Below, piece after piece: positions 51,501 to 63,140 of a stretch of DNA of 64,000 nucleotides. The first letter of the stretch is position 1. Every line of letters begins with the position of its first letter. The stretch covers positions 16,577,501 through 16,641,500 of the forward strand of contig NC_092601.1 of NCBI RefSeq assembly GCF_047663525.1. The letters run 5' to 3'. The stretch comes from Anas platyrhynchos (taxonomy: Eukaryota > Chordata > Aves > Anseriformes > Anatidae). The translations under genes were made by a program, and so were the position numbers. The notes beneath the pieces were generated by a model. The model saw only the letters and a list, made by a program, of their open reading frames with translations, ran no database searches and was not told the origin of the DNA.

Positions 51501-52956
51501 TCAGTGATACTTCCTGCGACGGTCGTGCTCTGTATCAATGTAAAACAAGTCAATTTTACTGAAGTCACAAGAAAAATAATACTGAAGCTACAGGAAAGAA
51601 AGCACTCTAGAAGAAATTTAAGTGCAGTTTCTAAGCACCATCAGGTCAGACAGGCAACAAGATTTACACTTTCTTCATCACATGAAAATATTGGCTATTT
51701 AAATAATCTATTAAAAGTTATTCAGGTGCTCTAGAGCTAAACAAGCTTTGCCTGCCCACAGACAGTCTTAGATTGAAGTGGCAATGGTTAGCACAGTCTT
51801 TCACTTAATTTCTAAAAGCACTAACAGGTTTGCTGTTTTAATTGCCCCAAGCAACCTTCCAAGCTGCCCTGTGCACACTCAGCTGTACAGCGTTTACTTA
51901 CTCACGTGACTGTAGCTCCACATGTAGCTGATGACAACGTATCCAGCAAGCACCATGCTGATACCACCAAGGCCCCCTTTCCTCACATTGATGTATTTAT
52001 TGTAATACCTCTCATACCCTGTGTAGGAGAAAAGCGGTTTTCATAGCAGCCAGAGGGGCTGTGTATTTTCCTGTGTCAGAAAGAAGCACGCTGGATTCAC
52101 AGGCCTCCAGGAAAGTGTTTCAGATGAAACATGCAAAGGTCTCAGAATCAAGTCAGAGAAAAGGCAACCGGTGTGTTTGTTAAGCAAAATTAACATAGAG
52201 CTATTTATCATTTTCCCCAAAACATTACAATGACTTCACAAGCTCAAGCTGCTTAGGAATTAATTCATGCTTTAATACTAACATATATGCAGCACATAGA
52301 TACTTTAATACTTATATATGCAGTACACAGATACTTGTATTTGGTATTTTTAAGTCTGCCTAAAGGGCATATCTACATCTATAGCAAAGGCATTGGTCAA
52401 AATTTTTGCTAAACGATCCATAGGAGCCCTGTGTCCCTACTTATCTTCAGAGAACGTGGTGGTGACCTTATTTCCTCCTTACAGAAGAAGGGTCACTGAA
52501 AACAAACCTCTGGCACACACAGCCCAGGCGAGCAGCAGGTTTACCAAAGGCCAAACAGGGCACTGCGTGAGGCGAGGTTTCAACAACACAAAAACTGTGA
52601 AGCAGACCCTGCAGCCTGCCACTGCAAACATCTGCTGCAGCAGCAGGCAACGTTTATGCAGACAAAAATGCCGTTTATACACCCATAAATGATATTTATA
52701 CACTCACAAATACCGTTTATACACACCGCGGCCCCCCCTCACCTCTGCGCAGGGCCCCCCCGATGCCACCGGGGGTGAAGTCCCTCATGGCCAGCCAGGT
52801 GGGCAGCTGGCCCAGCTTCACGTCCATCAGCTTCATGTCCTTGAGGGGCACTGCGGGACAGAGACACAGAAACAAGGCAGGGTCAGGGGGCGAGGAGCCG
52901 GGCGGGGGCCGCGGTCACCTTGGCGGCCCGCGGCACTCACCCGGCACCGGCGCCAT
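51501..52956 (-). CDS. ATP5MF: ATP synthase membrane subunit f, mitochondrial
   Basis: ATP5MF is a small subunit of the Fo sector of mitochondrial F1Fo-ATP synthase in the inner membrane. Minus-strand coding exons are 52956-52941, 52850-52743, 52018-51902 and 51529-51501. They total 270 nt, or 89 aa (human isoforms 88 and 94). The protein starts MAPVPVPLKDMKLMDVKLGQ, with LPTWLAMRDFTPGGIGG on the matrix side, then GYERYYNKYINVRKG. A single membrane helix (about 59-77, GGISMVLAGYVVISYMWSY) leads to the basic tail HVKHDRRRKYH. The first coding exon is 16 nt and the last 29 nt, so automatic annotation may truncate it. Exon 3 has two overlapping donors; only the inner one (GTGA|GTAAGT) preserves the family C-terminus. 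It is convergent with CPSF4. Confidence 0.95.
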
Positions 52957-53110
52957 CTTGTCGCTGAGGCGGGGAGAGGCGGGAACGGGCCGCTGAGGCT
53001 CACGGGAAGAAGGTCGGGAGGGAAGCGGGGGAGGGGGCGCCGCCATCTTGGGTGTGTCTCTGCCCCCCCCTTCCCCCGCTGCCTCCCTCAGGGGGTGTCA
53101 TGTCGCGACC
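52951..53110 (-). promoter_or_regulatory. ATP5MF: ATP5MF CpG promoter with YY1-type elements
   Basis: CpG-rich DNA surrounds the start codon. The minus-strand word CAAGATGGCGCC (52950-52961 region) places a YY1-type AAGATGGCG element over the ATG itself. A second, better match, CAAGATGGCGGC (minus), lies at 53039-53050. YY1 elements overlapping start codons are common in nuclear genes for respiratory-chain proteins. Binding is an inference from motif. Confidence 0.65.
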
Positions 53111-53855
53111 GAGCCCGTTGTCACCGAGTCGCCGTGTTGCCTCCTGAGGGATGGAGCGTGGCCAGCAGTGTGGGCTGCGGGGGTAGCCTCGCTTGCCACG
53201 GGCACGGGGCTGAGGCCTGACAGTGTGGGGCCCAGAGCTGCAGCCCTAGTGCTGTGCATGTTTATTCATAGATAACACACACCTGGGTGTAAACTTAAAA
53301 TACATTGCGTACAGATATACAAATATATATACACACACACGTACAAATATATCCTATTTATGACAATACATTGCAGGGTGGGTTGTGAGGGGTCGCTGGG
53401 GTAAGCAGCCCTCTCATGCGGTCTTGTCAGGTGGAGGAGGAACCCCAGCCCCTATTTTCCACAGCTTTTAGGTGGAAACACAACGGTTTAGGTGCCAAAA
53501 CGGCTGCGTGCTCCCATTTCAGCACCCATGAAGGGTCCTTCTTCCCCTGGAGGGATGTCACAGACCAAAAGGGGAGGCTATGGAAGTAGAGCTTCAAACC
53601 AGAGCATTGGAGGTGGCCAAGCACCAGGCTGTGCGGGTGAAGCCACCTCCTGCCTCCCCGCAGAGGGCAGGGGGCACCAGGATCCCCTTCACGCCACCCT
53701 CTGCCTTTTTTGGGGGGGCTCTGGTGCCCGCAGACCCCCTTGGGGGCCGAGGGGCACCTGAGGAGCCGGCCGGGGGTGGGCTCCAGCAGGTGTCACTGGC
53801 ACGCAGCACAATGCCTCTGCTGAGGGAGGCTGCGAGCCGGCCTGACCTCTAGAGG
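53111..53855. other. GC-rich flank, possible 3' end of a minus-strand transcript
   Basis: No gene is recognised. A minus-strand AATAAA (plus TTTATT, 53261-53266) is followed on its right by CA/TA-rich simple sequence (about 53320-53350) and then GC-rich DNA. This could be the 3' end of a gene read leftward from further right, but I find no exon with a conserved protein. Open frames here are compositional. Confidence 0.3.
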
Positions 53856-53859
53856 CTTT

Positions 53860-54110
53860 ACTCAAATCGCATCTTTCTTCATAAAACAGCATTAGAATTT
53901 TGCCATTCGTTGGGCTGGATCCGAAAAGCAAAGTGATACAGCAGTAAACGGGGAGCAGGCATCCACCACTCTATCTGGCGGGTCAACCTCCTAGATATTA
54001 AATCTCCGTCCCGCGGGGGGCTGTTAGAATGGATCGGAGATGATAAAGACAAAATTAAGGATGCTGAAGGGGGCCTGCGGGGCTCCTACATAAACACTGA
54101 GCTCCCGATC
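53860..54110. promoter_or_regulatory. Candidate conserved noncoding element
   Basis: This is non-repetitive, non-coding sequence of mixed AT-rich words without simple-repeat drift, flanked by less structured DNA. The call is an impression from sequence texture only; conservation was not measured. Confidence 0.22.
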
Positions 54111-55674
54111 TTTGAAGCTTTTACTTCCCTTAGGTCATAGAGTCTGATTCCACATGCTTTCCTCCTGCCATTGTGGAATTCTTGCATTTAATCTGTAGGG
54201 TTTGTGTTACCTGGTATTAAATGAGTTGTGGCATGGGACCTCTGTCATTTCTACATAGATGGTACTCTATTAGGCATCCTACTCCGAGGCCAGTCTAGAT
54301 GTCCAGCTTGTATTTTGATCCTTTATCTTACTGAAATCGATTTATTTACATGAATAATGCTCTCCCGTGACATAAAAATAGAATCAGGAGGAGTAGATTA
54401 CTGCCTGCTATTTTTCTTTTCCTCATTAACAGAAAGTAGGATTAGGAGAATACAGTGTGCCTGGTCACTTAAAGAGAGGGTTCTGAATTTAGTTGCTGTT
54501 AAATGAGTTAAAAATCCCTTTATTAAATTATTCTTTATTTTGTTATTGCACTTTACCAGTAACTGTAGTTTTATTGCAGAAGTGTCCCCTCATGAACTAC
54601 TGTGTGGCCTTTTTACAGTACTTGCATAGAAGCATGCTTCAGACTTGCTTCCCTCATTCTTGCAAGGCAACCTATTGTTGTAAATAGGATTACTCATGCA
54701 AGGCAGATTAACTCACCTACAGGAAAAAAGCCAATGGCAGGTGCTTCATTTTAAGGAGTTCCCTGCAGAGTAGAAGAGCACACAGAGTTGTTCAAACTGC
54801 TTATAGTAAGGCCTGGGGAAGTGTGATTTGTTACGCTAGGAATGGAAGTCCATAAAAAGGATACAACTCCAAAGCAATTAGGGACAGCAGTGTCCTAAAC
54901 CTTGGCCTGAACTGCCCACTCTGGTCAACTAAGGGAGTGGTGTCCTTCTCTTTAGGCCATTTTAATCCCAAACCAAGCAGTAAGAGTTAAATGGTACAGA
55001 TGTGTGGGAGGTTTTGCAGCATGTTTCCTCCCTTTGACCTGTGCTCCTGGCCAAAATTCAAGGTATTGTTGGTTGATCCAGATTGGAGGAGGCGAGGTGA
55101 TGAAGAAAGGTATTTCTGATGTATTTCTGTTTACTTACAAGAATGCCCATGGCACTCCTTTCCTGAACACAGAAGAAATCACACAGTTGAGAGCTAGTTT
55201 CCTTGCTTATAGCTCCACACCTGTTCCAGGCAGCATCGTGACCCCGTAGCCCTCTGTTTCTTGTATTCAGTCCAGGTTTTGTATCAGTGATTATTCAGGC
55301 TGTTTGGAGTTTCCGTTCCCTGACTGTTTCAGCATGCTCTTTCTGTCTCCTCCTCCACCTGAACCATATTGTCCATCCACACAAAACCTTCTTTCCTTTT
55401 AACATCCTACCCGAGAACTGTCCTCTCAGAGCCTTCAGGTACTTGAGCAATCTTGCATTGTGGGTGGAAATACGGACTTAATGTCTCCTTCAGCTACCCT
55501 AAATAAAGAATGCAGTTAAATATACCAGTTTCAAGAAGGTTTAACCCAACCTATAAAAATAAAAGCCTAATGGACTGTTGCCCTGAGGTTTTTCATCTTG
55601 CTGAAGACCCCTCCAGAAAATGCTGTGAAATTTATAAGTAATGGCATGGAAATAATAGGGAGTACGTCATTCAG

Positions 55675-55727
55675 AAAAAAAAAGAAAAAAAAAAAAAAAA
55701 GAAAAAAAAAGAAGAGAAAAAAAGTAT
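55675..55727. repeat. A-rich simple repeat
   Basis: A run of A interrupted by single G forms low-complexity DNA. It has no retroposon body that I can identify next to it. Confidence 0.85.
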
Positions 55728-58539
55728 TTTGCAAAGGACGTCAATAAATATGAAAGACTCTTCCTTTTTCCAGTGGCAAATATAACACATAATATTGCCT
55801 CTTCTATTCCAAAGATTCAGTTGTGGGCTGAAAAGTTAAGTAACACTCTTCATTACCTTCCTTAAAGTTACCAAAAAAAGAGAAACAAAAAGCATAACAC
55901 AACCTCCCTTGGAATATAAGATCTTAGAGGCTGGAATCATATTTTCATTGTGTGCCACCCTTTGAAAATTAAGGGTCTCACCTGGGACTGGTGGTCAGTG
56001 ATGTTATAGTAACATGCAGACACTATCCATAGGTGTATAAAGTAGCACAGAGTGGCCTTCAGGAAGGTCAAGAGACGAGGATTTACCTAACTGATCCTAC
56101 GCCCACTCAAACTGATGACAAAGCACCCAGTGCTTTTAATAAAGGATCAAACCTACACAAGTGGACAGATAAAGTTCTGAAACATGCGGTTTGGCATAGG
56201 ATGCCTCTTGGCTCCTAAACATTTATTTCCATCTGGTGTCTTCCCACTCGCACAGGTTAGGCGGCTGCAGCCACCAAAGAGAAAAAGAAATCATGGGCTA
56301 CAAGCACTTGCAGAAGCTCAAGGGAGAGATGCATGTTTATTAACTGGTAATTTGGAGAAAAAGTACAGGCATCTCAGGTAGCCTGATCCAACCTGTTATT
56401 TTTGAATTGTATGAGCAGTTTGATGTTTGGTACAGCTGCTCTGCATAGATCTCAACCTCATTCATCTAAAAATGTGCTTGCAGTGGAAAGCAGGCTGCTG
56501 AAATGAATAGGATGAGAAATGGGTGTGGAGTTTGGAATCTCTTCCATGGCCAGACTTCCTCAGGAAAACGAATTCCCTTGCACAGATAATAATACCTAGG
56601 GATTGACCCAGCAAAAGCAGTTGAGAGAATTAACCTATGACTGTAAGCGGATTGCTTGCTCTGTGTTATTACAGAGCCATTTTCCATAGTCAACCTCAAA
56701 ACACTTTGCAAAGGAGATTGCTTACCAATAATTAACAGTTTAACATGCACATAGCTCCTTTCTCCTTCACAGCACTTAAGTATCAATGCATCTTCATGCT
56801 TCTCTGAGAAGATGTGTAAGTTAATGTTATGATTATCTTTTTAAATGGGGAAATTTAAGCCCTGTGTTTGGAACTGGGGAGGGGGTTTCTCCTTCTTCCT
56901 TTGGTCCTGTCTTTCTAGCCTTCGCTTGTATCTGGTGTCAGTTGCAGAAGTACCTAGTTTTGTAGGTCTTTGATCAGCCGTCTGGTTAGCTAAATTTATA
57001 CCTGTGGGGAGATAATTACATGCTATCAGTAGTAAAGTGTAGTAAAATAATTTACGTTAATTAAAACACTTGCAAAGCCAAAGCAGGAATTCTCACTAAG
57101 ATAAATCTGCTGCAGCGACAGCTGTATCTGAGGCTGCCTGCTTCCCGTACACAAACATGAAAATAAAACCAAGGACCAGTGAAAATCAGTCTCTTCATGC
57201 TGAAAAGAGGAAAGAGGTGTACCCACTGGGAGCACCATGGTGGTATCAATCCCAAAGAACACATCCCATCTGTGCAAGCAGAGCTCCATTCATGAGCACC
57301 ATGTGTGATGAACCTCAGCTTACTAAAGTGCCCATTTTGGGCTACAGGTGAATGGCCCAGAAGCACAGCTGTATGAACAGGCCTCATATTTTCTTGGAAA
57401 GATTTGGAGACCAATTAAATAACGTGACGGAGGCTTAAAAAAATCACCTTGCTACCATCTTTGAATCCACCATCATTTCCTCCAGCACAATCCATGTACT
57501 TTTCCTTTTTTTCTTTCTTTCAAGATGCTGGCTTGCATCTTGGAAGAAGCTCAGTGAGGGAGCTAAGCATCTTCTGAGAAGACACTAAGAAATCAGGAGG
57601 TTTGTGGGGTTGCAATTTTCACCATTCTCTCCCCACACATATCTCTGTGTTTTTGTTGTCATACTTTGCTCCCAAACGAGCGATGCCTTGCACCCCTTTC
57701 CTGACTTGCACCGGCTCAGATTCCAGCTTTTTGCAAGGCAGTGGAAGTGGCACAACCGATCTGTCTAATCGGGCTTGCCCAGTGGGCCTGTTATCCCATA
57801 CGCTCGGCGAGAAAGGAGCTTAAAGCCAGGGTGAGGAAGAGATTCCTCTCCAAAGATCAGCTAAGAGTCGGGTGGGATTTCAGCCCTGCGACTCTGACAT
57901 TCAAGCAGGTCACGAGGGCACCCCCGTCCCCAACCTAGGGGGGGGGCTGCGAGCGGCAGGGACGGGGAGCCAAGCTGGAGCGGCAGCGCCTGAATACATT
58001 TCATTTCAGGGTGACCTTTAACAGGTGTGGATTTACTGGTGGGGAGGGGAGAGGGAAGTAAGCGAGGGATTAAGGGGACTTTACCCTGCCTCCCCTTTAA
58101 GCAGCAGCTTGCACAGCATTCCAGCACTGCGAGAGGCAGTTTGTGGCTGCGTGGCTTTGTGTCTTCTGCCTCTCTCGGTCCTGGCCAGGGTTGTGCTGCC
58201 CTTTTTTTTTTTATTTTTTATTTTTTTTAGCCGTGCTGGGTATTCAATAGGTGGCATACTTCTTGCAGAGACAAGGCGTGCCGTGCTGCAGGTGTCTCAG
58301 CTGTAAACCTGAGGTCTGGGGGGGATCGCTCTTTTCTGCAGGAGCTGGGATTTAAGCTGCAGTGGAAGCACACAATTCAGGCAAACACAAGGTGTGCAGT
58401 GCATTCCCTGGGTGACTTTGCCTGGAGTCTTCTCTTCTTGTCCTGGAGCTGCTGCATGCTGTTGAACAGCTGCTTCCCTCTAACCCAGTGTCTGCTGCCT
58501 TACAGTGATGGATTAAAGCAACTCTCCTTTTCCTTATCC

Positions 58540-58720
58540 CTCTCCAAGGGGAGCTGTAAAGTTTAATTAATTACATTGTGTAAAACATGATGAGATTCTT
58601 GGATGATAAATGCTATACAAATGTAGAGTATTTTTTAATGAGCGCTCTATGACGGCTGCAACAAAATGCTTGTTTAATCAAACCGATCTGAGCTGCAAAA
58701 TATCCTCGCCCTGCTGCTAC
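58540..58720. promoter_or_regulatory. Candidate conserved noncoding element with TTAATTAATTA motif
   Basis: The segment contains GTTTAATTAATTAC (58561-58574), a palindromic LIM/paired-homeobox type site, and AATCAAACCGATC downstream, in transposon-free sequence. Enhancer identity is inference only. Confidence 0.25.
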
Positions 58721-59109
58721 CAAGCAGAAACGATGCCAGGCAGTCTGTCTTTCATGGGCTATTTGGTTTGAGGGTCCCAAGGCATTTTCCAAAATTTTAA
58801 CAAATTAAAAGGCACAGCCAATACGTGTATATATATTTATATATATTATAGATTTTTCCTTTTGTGTATGCAGCTTAGATTATATAACAATACCACTTAG
58901 CAACAGGGAAGGGAGAGATCAGTTCGCAGAGCGGTGAGATGTCACGGCTGTGTGGCAGGGGGATGTGTACCTGCTCTGGTTCTGCCTGGCCGTGTCAGGC
59001 AGCAGGATGCTGGCACCACGTAGTTTGTGTTTTACAAGTTTCCCACAATTGTGGGTATGTGAAATCAGTGTGGCTGCAGCTTCTCTGGTGCTCCCTCCTA
59101 AGCAAACTG

Positions 59110-59260
59110 GGTTAAAATTAAGTCTGGGAATGCCCGTCTTTGTTGCACACTGCAATGTAAACCTTCCCCCAGAACTAAAGGTAGTTTCCATAATGAAAAT
59201 TGCAGCCTGCCGTAATTGTGAGCAGAGTGCCATTTACTTTGCTGCAATTTAGTCAGGAGA
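59110..59260. promoter_or_regulatory. Candidate conserved noncoding element
   Basis: Non-repetitive sequence includes 'ccataatgaaaattgcagcc' and 'ccgtaattgtgag', with homeobox-like TAAT cores. No coding potential is evident. The call is by texture, not measured conservation. Confidence 0.2.
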
Positions 59261-61949
59261 ACAATTTCTTGAGCTGAAAGAGCTGCCTTGGGCTACTTGG
59301 TGGCTAGATCTTCAGCCTCACACTTCCTTCTGAAGGCTGCTTCTGCTGTTACCAGACTGTTAAAGTGTCATGTCAGCAGTGAACAGAGGAGAGATACTAC
59401 TTGAAGAAACACTTACAACACAGCCTGGAAGAAGCAGTCTACATATTCCCATCCAGTGACAACACAGCCCAGTCCTACCCAGCCTTTGGGACCCAACTGT
59501 GTTCTAAACACAGATTTCTGGCACTGGTGTAGGACTGAAAGAAGGAGAACAATCAGTCAAAGTCCCTGGTACTTCATCTGCACTGCTGTTTCCATAAAGC
59601 TGCTACTTTGCAAAATTCACCTGTTCCAGATCTTTTTTAATTTCTTTTCATCATCTAGAGTTTTCGTGAAGGAAAGAAGAGAAGGAGAATGGCCTCTATG
59701 CAGGCATCAGCTGGTTGTGCCAGGAAGGATAAAGAAGACAGGAGAAATGAACTGTTGAACTCCTGGTGAGATGAGAGGGGTGAGTGAGACATTTTAGGGA
59801 ATAACCAACCAATCAACGAATCTCACAAGCAAGTTCTCTTTTCTCATTATAAAGCAAAACCATAGTGGCAGAACCGTAGGACCATTCTTCAGAAGATTTA
59901 TTGCCCTGGAGCATCTGCTTGGAAAAACGAAGTGCCGAGAAGAGCAGAAAATTGGAAGTAGGTTGCACAATCCGCAAGTCCACAAAGTTCTTGGACCTGG
60001 TGTGGAAAGACAGCACTGGCTCCACCTTGTAAAGCTTTCTAAGTCCTGGGAGAAGAACCAGTGTAGTTTGATTACAGCTGATGGAGGTTTTGTCATTCAC
60101 TGGTCTAGATAGTAACAGCCGCCCAAAGTGCTGCTGTAACCAGTACGGAGGAAAATACCTCCCAGTGCTGTGATGGAGCTGTGACTAAGATCTGTGAGTC
60201 AAATGAACTTATGTGAGCTGTTGGAGTTTACAGGACCTCTGACAAGAGAGGGGTGCCTATGTTTCCCGCCTGTGAACATATCTCATTACAGCCCTCTGTA
60301 TGTACAGCATTTTCTCAGAAACCAGCCTCAGGGACAATTATACATTAATAGCTACTTCTTTCAGAAGCAGCCAGCCCTGCTCCTGAGAAACAGCTATTTT
60401 CAGGCAGTCTTGTTCCTGAGGAACTGCTATTTTTAGTGAGTTCTATTTCTGAGGCAAAAAAAAAAAAAAAATTAAAAAAAAAAAATGAAGAAGCCATTTC
60501 TGTATCCCTCCACCATGGCCCAGACCCACTGGCTGTGGTTGGCTTGCACTTTGCAGTAAACATTTCCTCTGTACATCTCAGCAGCTTGAAGAAAGTGGTT
60601 CTCCAGCCATTAAGGAAAGCAGCAGCCTGAGCTGGGGCTAATTATGCAGGGAGGGCTGGTGGGAGGCAAAGCCGTGCTCACATAGTATAGATTCCATTAG
60701 AACGAGTGGGGAGATGTAATGGGGCTCTCCTGGGAGATGCAGGACTTTTAGATGCCTAATTTGGAAGTCCGTTCTGGTATCCATTTTCAACATCCCGAGA
60801 GAAATGATTAATCCTGTACTCCAGGTTTCTCTGAATCAGTTTGTAGCTGTAGTAAATATGGGCTGAACATGATAACGTCACTGATGCTGTGGATAAATGA
60901 CTTGAGGCAAGAGGCGCTCAGGTTCTGTGGCCATTAACTCGCTGTGTACAGTCATCTGGCAGCGATTTCGACTCAGGAATCTGCAGCTGAGATAAAAGAG
61001 GCTCTGTCAGAGCTGAGGAATGCGGTGTTTTGCAATACAAGTACCTAATATGCTGAGGGCCCCGTAAAGGCACCCCAGAAATGCTGTGTTCTCATTCCTG
61101 CAGCATCCCAACAGCATGGACCCGGAGATCTTCCATATGTTCTTGCGGCTGTGGCCTTTCAAGGGGCTTTTGGTAAATGCAACCACATGAAAATTCCAGT
61201 CATATCTTCTTGTTATCACAGATTTAACGCAGATACTGGTGTCCTGACACAAGGTTGAAGTGGTGGTTCTCACCATGCTGAGGCAGTCCCGAATTTCAGC
61301 AGAGCCTGCGCAATTCATCTCAGGTGTGTTACGATCTCTTCCCCGCAGCTGTGTCTGCCTCCGATGGGTAACACATTTGGAGGATGGCGGCATCAGCAAA
61401 GAAAACGCGCTGGAACCACGTCTTGTCTATCCTAGTCCGTCTTCCCTTGGCAGGGTGCAAAGATTCAAGGAGAAAGTCAGCAGCTTGAGCTGCTGAGCAG
61501 GGTCACAGCCGCAGTGAAAAGAAGCTGCCCACCCTTGCTCCGGCACCACTTGCTCAGGGGCTGCTCTAAAGGCTGCGGTGTGTGTGTGGTCTGAAGGTCA
61601 CTCCTTCTCGGAGAGAAGCTTTTCTTTCCTCTCCGAGTGGGAAGGGGAGGCTGTTAATGTTCAGCGTGGTAAGCAGTTTCCCTTCGCTCTTGCGCAGGCA
61701 ATACTGATGAATTTGTTCTCTAAGTGAGGATTATTTATCTTGTTTCTAACCCCATACAAGAGAGGAGCTTGGTTGTGTTTGTCCTGGAAAAACAAACAAT
61801 GGCCCCCCTTCTTTTTCTTCTCCTTTTTTTTTTTTTTTTTTTTTTTAATACCCCTTGTATCCTCCCATCTCCAGGAAAAGTCATTATCTCTGGACAGCTT
61901 CTTGCCTTTGTATTCTGGTCAGAAGCAGAGCTCTGTTCAATGTGCGAGT

Positions 61950-62110
61950 GAGCGGTGGCTGCTTTTATCACGACGAGAGCCCATTATTGGCACTTCTCCT
62001 TTTTTACTGCTTCACTAGAGAAAGGCAGGGAAAAAAAATGGGACAGAAATCTAGGAAAGGAAGGGTAATTTACAGTTCACAAAGGAGCAGTAAAAATTAA
62101 TTAGCTGTCT
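61950..62110. promoter_or_regulatory. Candidate conserved noncoding element
   Basis: It contains 'agcccattattggcacttct' and 'aaaattaattagctgt', in non-repetitive DNA without open frames of note. Low-confidence textural call. Confidence 0.2.
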
Positions 62111-62834
62111 GAGGATCCATTCCAACCTGGGCCGTGGAGCTTGTGCCAGCTCTTTGCATCGCATGAACTGTCTGTGCTGTGCTAGGCTGCCGAGACCAGG
62201 CTTGTGCTGTGAAATTAGGGCTCTTTGCTGAGCTAGGAGTCCTTTGGGGCATGCAAAATATGTATGCACACCTAATTTGGTGTGCCAAGGAGACATGATG
62301 GTGCATATAACTCAGGTCATTACATGCTCAACTGGCTACTTATGACATTCACTATTAGTTGTCACAGTAACTGCTCATGTAAATTACAGATGCACTTATC
62401 CACATAATTTAACACTAAGCTCCTTTGAAAATCGAGGCCTAATTCCTCCTCCTTTTCCATGTCGGTGTCTGCATGAATGAAACACACTTTACACACCAAA
62501 ACCCTGTGGTCCTGTTCCAAAAGGGGACAGAGCCCCACGGGGACTGGAGATGTGACCAGACACTGGCCCAGCTGGGCTATGGGCCAGTTTGGTCCTGCTG
62601 CGGGATGCAGGCACTGAGCGACTTCAGCATCTTGCCAATCGTGTTGCCAGCCCTCCAGTCAAGCCTGAGATCCCCACCTGGAGAAAGAACTTCACAAATC
62701 AGAAATGTCCTAAATTGGATCCTTTTTTGGTGCATAATTTTCAAAACTGTAATTTCCATTTGAGAACTATTTGTCCTGATCCTGAGCGTCAGCTGAACTC
62801 GTTTTTTTTTTTTTTTCCTTTTTTTTTTTTTTTT

Positions 62835-63140
62835 CCTGTAGTTTAATTTAGGCAGCAGATGCCATCAGAATGTTAATGCCTTCTTAATTCTCACCTACAT
62901 GCTTTTATTCTTATTAATTTGTTATCTGGGGCTTTAATATTCTATTTTTTTTCCTACTTTGATCAGTTGAAATAATTTGATGGCAGCATTTCAACAGGGC
63001 TTGCGATGGGAAAGTGGGTAATGGTGCATCACCAGTGTATATTGCTGTGTATCCTGCAGCGTGCTCAGCTGTTGTACTGTGAGAGCATGAATCATGTGAG
63101 GTTTTTAGGTGATTATAGATGAGGCCTTACTTATCCCTGC
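62835..63140. promoter_or_regulatory. Candidate conserved noncoding element
   Basis: This is the most enhancer-like stretch of the right end. It has dense AT-rich words (TTTAATTTAGG, GTTAATGCC, TTATTAATTTGTTATC, TTTGATCAGTTG, CAGATG and CAGCTG E-boxes) over about 300 bp with no repeats. It needs cross-species alignment to confirm. Confidence 0.28.

Noticed and set aside
51903-51906. Outer donor (CAC|GTGAGT) as the main ATP5MF exon 3 end
   Set aside because: It gives an unrelated C-terminus after joining exon 4. The inner donor yields the conserved HVKHDRRRKYH tail. Kept only as a possible alternative.
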